From positions 21,413,151 through 21,477,150 of the forward strand of contig OX438755.1 of NCBI GenBank assembly GCA_949316235.1: DNA of 64,000 nucleotides, written 5' to 3'. Positions 58,501 through 64,000 of this stretch are shown here, one piece after another. How positions within the stretch are numbered: position 1 is the stretch's first letter; the number at the start of each line of letters is the position of its first letter. Under the pieces are notes generated by a model. It made no database searches. It was not told the DNA's origin and saw only the letters and a list, made by a program, of their open reading frames with translations. The position numbers and the translations under genes were made by a program. Source of the DNA: Oegoconia quadripuncta. Lineage: Eukaryota > Arthropoda > Insecta > Lepidoptera > Autostichidae.

Positions 58501-61500
58501 GAAATTCCAATGGTGATCGATAAAATCCCATCCGCTAATGCAGTTTAAACGATTTGTCATCAAATTATGGAACCGCCTAAAATTGTCAAAATTCAGTCAG
58601 TCAGTAAAGTCTACTCTCTATCTCCGAAGTGCGTCATCAAATCTAAACCAAATTTTTATGGAACCACCTGGAGGTAAACTCTAACAAACAACAGAACAAT
58701 CTACAAATAAAAAAAAAATAGGTACAGATTAACATAGTACCTCCAAGTCTTTTGGAATTGGTTAAAAACACAAAGTCTATATAAATGTAGCAAAAGATTG
58801 TAAAGCGCGTATTTTTTTAGGGTCGTCACAAAGTGCCATGGCTAAGTATGTTGCGCCATCGCGGCGTGTGGGCCATCATGTTCACTCATATTAGTCATGT
58901 TTATGGAAAAGTGACGATCTACTCAGAGGTGCCAGCTTATATGGACAAAGTCATGAAGCTGAACATAAAAACAGTAAGTATTCAGTAGAGGATGTACAAA
59001 CTGACCAAATATTATTTGACTGTGGAAAGGTAAGCGGCTGAATTACCATAGGAGTTTACATGAATCGAATTCAATTTCAATCAATACAATATTATACAAA
59101 TAGTTTAGTTACGAAACACATTAATAAAAAATCTTACACGAGGCGAATCTACAGCAAATGTACTGAAACACATTATTTTTATTGGACGCTAATATCTAAT
59201 AGAAATAATCTTTTTCACTTATAGAGTACAATTCACGGAATCTCATTGTATGCGGATGTCACAGGACCGTGAGAATTGGTATAATAAAGAAAGCCCTATA
59301 CCCAGCAGTGGATAGATGTGGGCTCAGAATGATGATAATGAGTGACCTAGAGGTTTGTGATTTTAACGAGCTCACAAGGAAACTCGATGAGATTGGAGGT
59401 AATCTAAGAGGTAACTCTCGCCTCGCTCAATAGATAAACATTGCTAACCTGTGAGGTAATGCCACAAGATGCAACCCAAGAGCCGCGTATCCTCATGGAC
59501 CAAAGTTGAAGTGCGAAGATAAAGATAATTTCAATCAATCAATATATCTTCAAAATATTTAGTTTTTAAGAAGACCTGCTTCGGAATTTACAGTCTTCCT
59601 TTGAGTGGAAACCCAAGAAACTCAAAAGTTGTTCTTTTTAATGTCAGTATGTTCAATACTTAGTTTATTCTTATGATAATACAAATCAAAGAAACTTAAC
59701 AATCAGCTATTTCATCGAACTTTTATCGCGCAAGTAATCGAATATTATATAACACCCTTGCACCCAATTTGGGTTTAATAATAGTTTTATATTTATCAAT
59801 GGCCTAGTTTTGGATAGCAGCAGGAAAAATTTTACCCTCAGCCGGCAAGGATTCCATAATGTAGAATTTTGACATAATATGTAGCAAGTTTGTTTACAGG
59901 ACAAATAACACTATTACACTTTAAAGGCAATTTGATCCAGATTCCAAAACAGTAACTTTTTTCTATAAGCCTCATACAAAAAACTCGGTAAATCGGAGAT
60001 AGAGCCCTCGGGGTCTAACCCACTAAGTGCGGGAACCCAAGGGGTACTGATCCAACAAGCGGTTATAATATAATTTTGAATTTATAAGTTTCTTGCTCGT
60101 TCTTCTCTGGGGTATCAGCTTTATAAATGAGTAGAAATGGCAATAATTTTAATATTAAATTAAAAAAATGTGACGTTTTCAAGTGATAATTTTATGCTAC
60201 GAAGTAAATCTTTTTGAATATTTAAGAATTATAATGTCGCAGAAAATATACTCTTGATTTCGAAACCAGTTTTTTTGTATAAAACAGATTCCTTTCGTGA
60301 CCACTTGAGAGTTTCCTCAAACGCAGTACCTGTCTTATATTGTTTAGTTGTTGCACACCCACAGATAAATCAGAAGTAAAGCATTTAAACCAATGTTATA
60401 TAATTATAATTCTTGATCTTTGTTTCTGTATTGTTAATATGGTATGATGTGTTTTAGTTTATATTAATTAAGCATAATATTTATTTTTGTTTTCTTTGTT
60501 TTCTTGTAATGATGCCAGTTCATGTATTAAAAAATTTATCTGTCTATCTTTATAGTTGCTGTTTATTCTTTCCTTCTCGCTGTACCTATATTAACTTTAT
60601 CTTCTACATAGACACTAACTTACTGTTTCGTTGAAACCTGTTGATCATTACATAATTTGTCACATAGTGATACTACAAATTCAACAGAATCATACTAACT
60701 CTTTTCTTTCGCAGAATGGTGTTTTGTTATCTTTACCATTCTTAGCGATGTGGCTATCCGGTTTCTTCTTCGCGTGGATGTGGGATTTGGTGATCGCCAA
60801 GAAATTGTTCAGCGTCACAGTTACAAGGAAGTTGGCCAATAGTTTGGGTAAGCATAGTATACTAGAGTGGTCAGAGATATCCCAAACATACGCGTTTGGG
60901 TTTTCCAAATATTATACTCGCGGTTCATCTTTCTAAATATACAGAAATGCACATGTGACAACTGAGCCTATTGCCGTTAAAACGTACGTGTTTTTTTTTG
61001 GAAAGGCTTACAGTCACCTTATACGATACCCACGGTAAGAGGCGAGTTGGTACGCACAGCACCCGAAACATGTTACATATATATGTTTTTTTAGGGTTTG
61101 CGGGTCAGTACGGTTCCACAGGTGTGATTGAGGTCAAATGCTAACCCGATGAGCATTTTTTTATTTGGAGACCATACTTGGCCACTGCTGGGCAAACATG
61201 GCACCCTCCCTCCTCTCTTTCCATGGCTCTCTGTCCTGGGTTTCCTCTGACCAGTTGAGAAACTTATCCATCTCGTCCCGCTATCCTTTTTCGCCTTGGG
61301 AATTTATCGTTTATGACGTCAATACAATGTCCGTCCCTTTTTTTAAGATGAGGTCGAAAGTGGAAGCGTACTGACCCGGAAACCCCAACACATTTGGGGG
61401 ACTGGCTATCTTTTCTCTGACAACCGGAACACAACAATGCTATTAACATTGCTGCTTGCCGGCAGATTTAGATAAGATGGTAGTATGTATGACCTATATA

Positions 61501-62677
61501 TAGACATAATATATATGACCAAGACTTTTTACGGTAATAATATTTACTGAATTCATATTTATGAGTCTTTCTGAAAAAGCACTTGTTTTTGTAAATGCTA
61601 TGAGGTTTATTTTGATAATTTTACAGGAGACATCGTTGCGACTGTGGGATTGATTGCCTTGGGATATGTGTCAAGCAACATATACGCGGTAGAAACTATA
61701 CTCATAATAATCTGTAGTGTCAATTCGTCAGCACATCTCGGCTTCTATGCAAGTATTAATTTATTACCTTGCAGCTTAATGATTGCATTTAATTGAAAAC
61801 AACCCGTATTAAAATACTGCACTCGTATTAAAATGCCCTAGTGGTCACCCATCTATCTAATATAAAACGAATAGCGAATGCGACTGCACCACGACTGCTT
61901 CTATAAATTTATATAATTGCTATAAAATAGAAACTTATTAAGAAAGCATGTTATTAAATATCAGACTATTCGGATGATTAATCAAATTATTGCTAAAAAC
62001 GGACACTTTTTTATTATCGTGTATTCTGGAAAATAATGGCCATCATAGCTATTTAAGTATTATTTATAATTAGCGTTTAGGCTTCTAGAGTGCAGGTCAA
62101 AGCGATTTATTTGATTTATTCTGTATTTATATAGAAATTTATCTAATTTAGCCACTGGACGGTTTAAACCCTCTTAATTTTCCTTACAGGTGAACCATGT
62201 GGATATATCTCCGAACTACGCGGGAGCCATGATGAGTATCACAAACTCCATCGCTTACTTAGTCGGTTCATTGTCGCCTATAGTCGCCAGCTTTATTCTA
62301 TCAGATGACGTGGTAAGCTTTATGTAAAACTATGCGACATTTTAAGCCAATGATAATTTAGGGCAAAGTATTTGGTTTAAGTTTTTAAATCAATTATAAT
62401 ACTCTAGCAGCCAATCTGGAGCTAACTCAAAGCTAGCGTCATTGTGTTACAATATGACAATGACGGACAGAGTGATCAATGCACTCATTGTCCACAGTGC
62501 CTAATGCTCATAAACGATAGCAATTCCCAAAAGCAATTTAGTTAGGCAATCTGACTGCTGATATGTTTGTATTTTTTCATCGGTGAATTTGGGTTAGGGT
62601 AAGATAGGATTATCATGTCTAGAACGATTTAAGTCACTAAATTAAATGAAGATTAAAAAGTTTTTAAACCACAGATT

Positions 62678-62711
<34 letters not shown>

Positions 62712-63800
62712 CACGACGGGTTCGTACTTGACCTCAATCACACCTGATGTTAAGTGAAGATGAGGTCGAAGGTGGAAGCGTACCAACCCGGAAACCCCAA
62801 CACATTTGGGGGACTGGCTATCTTATCTCTGACAACCGGAACACAACAATGCTATTAACATTGCTGCTTGGCGGCAGATTTAGATAAGATGGTGGTAGCT
62901 AGCCAGGCGGACATTTTAATATGCCCTACCACCAACCAAACCGAGTACTTAAACATGTACCCCGCTGGGGATCGAACCCGCGACCTCCGAATCGTAAACT
63001 CAGTGTTGTTTACATTGAGCCACGGATTGTAGAATAAAATCAACCCGTCTCTTGCGTAAGAATAGATATTTAATTTTCCTTCATTGGTTTCTGAATGAAT
63101 CAAAATTCAGTATTTACATTACGGATATATACTCGAATTTTTGCAAAATTCACATTTCTTAATTCATTTCTATGTAGACCATTCGTTTTGGAATTCCAAC
63201 CATCGTAAGTTTGACAGTTGTGAGTTGGTTGTCATCATTAACTTAGGTTATAAGTGCTTCCTAGCACTAAATAAAATAAAGGTTAATATCAAACTTGTCC
63301 GCTCCATTTCAATAGGGTATTGTTGACCGATACCCCTTGGGGAGACTTGGCTGTCGTCCTTGTCCAATAGGGTCCTCTCAGACTACGTGTAAACAATGCT
63401 CTCACGCTCACCCTCAAGGCAAAGCAGTAGATTTAAGTCCAGGAAAAAAACTATATACCGATTTTAATGAAACTTCAATGGGAGCAAAAATAATAGCATT
63501 TCCTTTCGTTTATAGATCGAGAACCCCCTTCTTTTTGAAAGCGGATAAAATGATAGAGGGTCACAAAGGCATGTGTTCAAATAATTATCCATTTCACAGA
63601 CTAGCCCTGACTTATGGAGGAAGGTGTTTATCACCTCAGCGGGGGTTTACTTTTTTGCAAACCTGATGTATGTAGTTCTCGGAACCTCGGTAAGAGCAGA
63701 CTGGGATGATGTCCCCCACAAGCAAACATATAAAGGTGATGTGCAAGAAACCGATCATATGTTGGAGAACTCTGCCTCAGAACATATTGCAAATAAATGA
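49512..63800 (+). CDS. Gene 2: SLC17-family MFS anion/phosphate transporter, complete 10-exon gene
   Basis: Complete SLC17-type transporter of 548 residues assembled from ten exons totalling 1,647 nt (49512-49599, 50067-50338, 55280-55465, 56365-56503, 58065-58294, 58821-58973, 60715-60847, 61627-61748, 62190-62312, 63600-63800). Family motifs in order: TM1 in exon 2, GYTVMQIPCGELIHRFG in exon 3, CRLILGLFQ and W-THKEERGKL in exon 4, SEVPAYMDKV in exon 6, VNHVDISPNYAG in exon 9, and LWRKVF plus the last TM in exon 10. The TM1-TM2 loop is long and has several N-glycosylation sequons (NTT, NNT, NLT, NGS), placing it outside the cell or in a vesicle lumen. Same intron phases as gene 1. Substrate unknown. 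All sites are GT-AG except intron 8, which starts with GC. Intron 2 carries a mariner-like transposon. Confidence 0.92.
49788..49930 (+). mobile_element. SINE-1 5' half
   Basis: Head CCGCTTCCGTGGCTCAGTGT and TTGGTGGTAGGGCATTTTAA, broken off at CCGCCTG. In gene 2 intron 1. Confidence 0.85.
49936..50000 (-). mobile_element. SINE-1 3' piece, opposite strand, directly after a 5' half
   Basis: GGTTAGCCCTTGACCTCAAT-CACACCTGATG ... GGTAGCGTA. With 49788-49930 it forms a head-to-head join. Confidence 0.75.
50067..50338 (+). CDS. Gene 2 exon 2 (TM1 and long glycosylated loop)
   Basis: After a CATATTTCAG acceptor it encodes WGYRHQQCIILFLSFTIAY and SLKSCMGVLLVAMTE (TM1), then an Asn-rich loop with several N-x-S/T sequons, ending LLLAPP before GTATGT. 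272 nt; the extra 147 nt compared with gene 1 exon 2 is all loop. Confidence 0.88.
51011..51344 (-). mobile_element. SINE-1, full length, minus strand
   Basis: T10 then ATGCATAACGGGTTGTTACT ... GGGGATCGAACCCGCGACCT ... GCCACGGAGGCGG. In gene 2 intron 2. Confidence 0.92.
51745..51943 (+). mobile_element. SINE-1, 5'-truncated, at the edge of a duplicated segment
   Basis: Body from TTATCTAAATCTGCCGCCAA to GTGCATAAAAAAAAAA, followed by the segment shared with 38668-38965. Confidence 0.85.
51944..52180 (+). repeat. Second copy of the SINE-tailed segment
   Basis: Same as 38668-38965 but lacking about 80 bp in the middle; also preceded directly by a SINE-1 A-tail. Confidence 0.75.
52592..53088. 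mobile_element. Non-autonomous DNA element, copy 2
   Basis: About 500 bp with the same ends, AT-rich arms and GC-rich CCAAT-containing core as 2365-3611. The mariner-like element begins two bases after its right end. Confidence 0.65.
53091..53358 (+). repeat. Left long terminal inverted repeat of the mariner-like element
   Basis: 268 bp matching the reverse complement of 54943-55210 with only a handful of substitutions. Contains a tRNA-like stretch GGGAATCGAACC near 53238-53249. Confidence 0.93.
53803..54864 (+). CDS. Mariner-like DDD transposase
   Basis: 353-residue transposase with N-terminal helix-turn-helix DNA-binding regions (about residues 1-125, with a basic linker KRPREPQQ) and a DDE/D catalytic domain. 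Asp156 is in IIWTDESNF, Asp246 in FQQDGAPAH, and the third acid in RSPDLTPLDFFFWGYVKD. The gap from Asp246 is 35 residues to the SPDL aspartate (282) or 40 to the following PLD aspartate (287), not the classic 34 of Tc1 or mariner. Cuts and pastes its own element. The QQDGAP...RSPDLTPLDFF pattern is common in arthropod Tc1/mariner relatives. No stops or frameshifts. Confidence 0.95.
   Translation: MAYQVSFDLMEAYFLNDKDISRSLRWYGVKYPDRQIPSRKVLKRLVNNLKTLGRFDKRPREPQQENHTINDEELGILIYFSAFPKASVREGEHEIGVSKSKIHRVLKKHGFKSYVEGRLVQKLLPGDTERRKNFCLDIQARLLEDPNFLDNIIWTDESNFSNNGMYNRNNNRIWSKENPLRVTETNNQVRFSLNCWCGLLKNRVFLIHFYQGTLNTEKYLGILQILRDKIRNHSAAEQENLIFQQDGAPAHNSRRAAEFLNECFPTWIGTNGPIRWPARSPDLTPLDFFFWGYVKDMLYKKRYENVGELQTELCHITSSVHHKMIRKSTGSGLIKRLAICVRQEGSHFEHLIN
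54943..55210 (-). repeat. Right long terminal inverted repeat of the mariner-like element
   Basis: 268 bp, inverted copy of 53091-53358, ending GGGACGCCCTG before TA. Confidence 0.93.
55280..55465 (+). CDS. Gene 2 exon 3 (TM2-TM3, GY-xx-Q-xP-x-G motif)
   Basis: TTTCAG acceptor, then YPKFAWTKKQQDTIQASFFW, GYTVMQIPCGELIHRFGSRR and a hydrophobic helix ending AAYY before GTAAGT. The family PGG is PCG here. 186 nt, phase 0 both ends. Confidence 0.93.
55500..55790 (+). mobile_element. SINE-1 with internal deletion
   Basis: Head CGCCTCCGTGGCTCAATGTA, then a body lacking the GGTGGTAGGGC part, ending CCCGTTGTGGATAAAAAAAA. Gene 2 intron 3. Confidence 0.88.
56365..56503 (+). CDS. Gene 2 exon 4 (TM4)
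   Basis: TTTTTTCAG acceptor, FGWICIAICRLILGLFQASI, then IPAMHAFFGKWTHKEERGKL. The TM4 arginine and W-xxxx-ER loop are kept; the usual QG dipeptide is QA. 139 nt, phase 1 out at GGAG-GTCAGG. Confidence 0.92.
56535..56655 (+). mobile_element. 5S rRNA-derived SINE / pseudogene
   Basis: GTTAAGCAACATTTGGCGCG followed by GTCGGTCCTTGGATGGGGGACC resembles the 3' half of eukaryotic 5S rRNA. Related decayed pieces lie at 13275-13370 (+), 11895-12000 (-) and 61818-61900 (-), so it is a repeat family, not a working 5S gene. Gene 2 intron 4. Confidence 0.65.
56730..56870 (+). repeat. Same repeat family, copy 3
   Basis: GGGGCCGCTTAAAAATACTG ... GGCTGTGCCCCAACAGTGGG; follows the 5S-like SINE as copy 2 follows another. 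Confidence 0.6.
57170..57442 (-). mobile_element. SINE-2b, full length, minus strand
   Basis: AGCGCCATCTAGTTCCACAG ... GGGATTCGAACCCGCAACCT ... CCCAACAGGTCGTC. Gene 2 intron 4. Confidence 0.9.
58065..58294 (+). CDS. Gene 2 exon 5 (TM5-TM6, central loop)
   Basis: ATTTTCAG acceptor, completes a Gly, then NALSPVIGMFISGFIVTSPL, GWPGIFRLYGLLSCLVAVML and a charged loop with ANERRYIEEDLGQKE. 230 nt, donor GTAAGT. Confidence 0.92.
58821..58973 (+). CDS. Gene 2 exon 6 (TM7)
   Basis: TTTTTTTAG acceptor, then GRHKVPWLSMLRHRGVWAIM, FTHISHVYGKVTIYSEVPAY and MDKVMKLNIKT, donor GTAAGT. 153 nt, phase 0 both ends. SLC17 TM7 pattern with E-x-P-x-Y-M. Confidence 0.92.
58975..60074. other. Gene 2 intron 6, mostly unique AT-rich sequence
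   Basis: No exon-like block with SLC17 motifs and no recognised repeat before the LINE remnant at 60075. Confidence 0.5.
60075..60225 (+). mobile_element. LINE 3' region fragment (same family)
   Basis: GTTTCTTGCTCGTTCTTCTC then CTGGGGTATCAGC and TGACGTTTTCAAGTGATAAT, as at 21215-21330. Intronic in gene 2. Confidence 0.6.
60715..60847 (+). CDS. Gene 2 exon 7 (TM8)
   Basis: CTTTCGCAG acceptor, NGVLLSLPFLAMWLSGFFFA then WMWDLVIAKKLFSVTVTRK, ending in phase 1 at GTAAGC. 133 nt. Confidence 0.92.
61095..61155 (+). mobile_element. SINE-1 remnant
   Basis: GGGTTTGCGGGTCAGTACGG then GTGTGATTGAGGTCAAATGC, internally deleted. Gene 2 intron 7. Confidence 0.6.
61345..61485 (-). mobile_element. SINE-1 middle part, minus strand
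   Basis: GATGAGGTCGAAAGTGGAAG ... ACCGGAACACAACAATGCTA ... GGCAGATTTAGATAAGATGG. Gene 2 intron 7. Confidence 0.8.
61627..61748 (+). CDS. Gene 2 exon 8 (TM9-TM10)
   Basis: TTTTACAG acceptor, DIVATVGLIALGYVSSNIYA then VETILIIICSVNSSAHLGFY. The only donor that joins to the VNHVDISPNYAG exon in frame is GCAAGT after Tyr, a GC-AG intron. 122 nt, same as gene 1 exon 8. Confidence 0.88.
61818..61905 (-). mobile_element. 5S-like SINE, decayed, minus strand
   Basis: CTCGTATTAAAATGCCCTAG-TGGTCACCCAT ... CGAATAGCGAATGCGACTGC. Gene 2 intron 8. Confidence 0.5.
61915..61990 (+). mobile_element. Tiny LINE C-terminal remnant (same family)
   Basis: Degraded match to the IKQK...KKAYYKISDYLDD coding end. Intronic in gene 2. 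Confidence 0.4.
62190..62312 (+). CDS. Gene 2 exon 9 (TM11)
   Basis: TTCCTTACAG acceptor, VNHVDISPNYAGAMMSITNS then IAYLVGSLSPIVASFILSDD, donor GTAAGC. The N-xxD-SP-YAG motif is the SLC17 signature before TM11. 123 nt, phase 0 both ends. Confidence 0.93.
62676..63029 (-). mobile_element. SINE-1, minus strand, with long T-run and GATTGT target duplication
   Basis: T33 run, full inverted body, head GGGGATCGAACCCGCGACCT ... GAGCCACG. GATTGT lies at both borders (62674-62679 and 63026-63031). Gene 2 intron 9. Confidence 0.92.
63600..63800 (+). CDS. Gene 2 exon 10 (TM12, stop codon)
   Basis: TTTCACAG acceptor, TSPDLWRKVFITSAGVYFFA, NLMYVVLGTSVRADWDDV and a hydrophilic tail ending NK-stop. The LWR-x-VF start and the last TM followed by W-DD are the family C-terminus. 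201 nt including TGA at 63798-63800. Confidence 0.9.
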   Translation, partial: TSPDLWRKVFITSAGVYFFANLMYVVLGTSVRADWDDVPHKQTYKGDVQETDHMLENSASEHIANK

Positions 63801-64000
63801 GTTCAACTTATTGATTGACATTTTATTAGCATACATTTTCATGAGGGTGCGATGGATTGGTAAGGCGGATCCTAAGCTTTGAAACACCATGCCTGCGTCC
63901 TATGGTATTACCGGCGGTGTTCTTGATCCATCGGAATCGTACTGTATAATTAAGTTCAGAGGGTTAAGGTCAAGTTGTCACAGGGCTCAATTCTGGGGCC

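Noticed and set aside
63178..63204. 27-nt candidate exon between gene 2 exons 9 and 10 (TIRFGIPTI)
   Set aside because: Joining it to the last exon breaks frame, whereas exon 10 starting at 63600 supplies the family LWR-x-VF motif in phase 0 directly.
63337..63666. 109-residue frame at the right end
   Set aside because: Runs through intron 9 and reads exon 10 in the wrong frame; no motif.

Overview
The window looks like insect nuclear DNA, most likely from a moth or butterfly. It is AT-rich, its genes are split by canonical GT-AG introns, and it is crowded with tRNA-derived SINEs, a 5S-like SINE, R1-, I-, Jockey/CR1- and RTE-type LINE pieces, MITEs, Helitron-like ends, one near-intact Copia element and one intact mariner-like element. 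I judge it lepidopteran from the style of the repeats; no species is named from sequence alone.

Two host genes frame the window. Both encode SLC17-type major-facilitator anion/phosphate transporters and they diverge from each other. Gene 1 is on the minus strand (first coding exon 20469-20505, then 13132-13256, 12469-12648, 9799-9937, 7533-7750, 3986-4135, 1214-1346 and 415-536); its last exons lie beyond the left edge. Gene 2 is on the plus strand and complete (49512-49599, 50067-50338, 55280-55465, 56365-56503, 58065-58294, 58821-58973, 60715-60847, 61627-61748, 62190-62312, 63600-63800; 548 codons plus stop). I assembled both from splice sites, reading frame and family motifs. All eight comparable introns have the same phase (1,0,0,1,0,0,1,0) and three comparable internal exons have identical lengths (139, 133 and 122 nt), so the genes are duplicates of one ancestor. 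Gene 2 uses one GC-AG intron.

The 29 kb between the two start codons is mostly mobile DNA. 20.7-26.7 kb holds microsatellites, a decayed retroelement module inside an inverted-repeat element, and SINEs. 27.49-34.70 kb is a DNA element with about 46-bp terminal inverted repeats that carries a small cysteine/histidine-rich protein; a Copia retrotransposon (27632-32596) with almost identical LTRs is inserted in it. 35-42 kb holds repeat debris. 43.36-44.67 kb is an intact two-exon tyrosine-recombinase (Crypton-like) gene with all catalytic residues. 47.2-48.4 kb is a LINE fragment, followed by a perfect hairpin and a roughly 60-bp minisatellite just upstream of gene 2.

The introns of both genes are also loaded with elements. 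In gene 1 these are an R1-clade LINE inside a SINE (7.9-9.2 kb) and an I-type LINE inside another retroelement module inside a SINE (13.8-16.3 kb). In gene 2 the main one is a 2,120-bp mariner-like transposon with an uninterrupted transposase at 53.1-55.2 kb. I see no rRNA genes, no convincing functional tRNA, and no CRISPR array.
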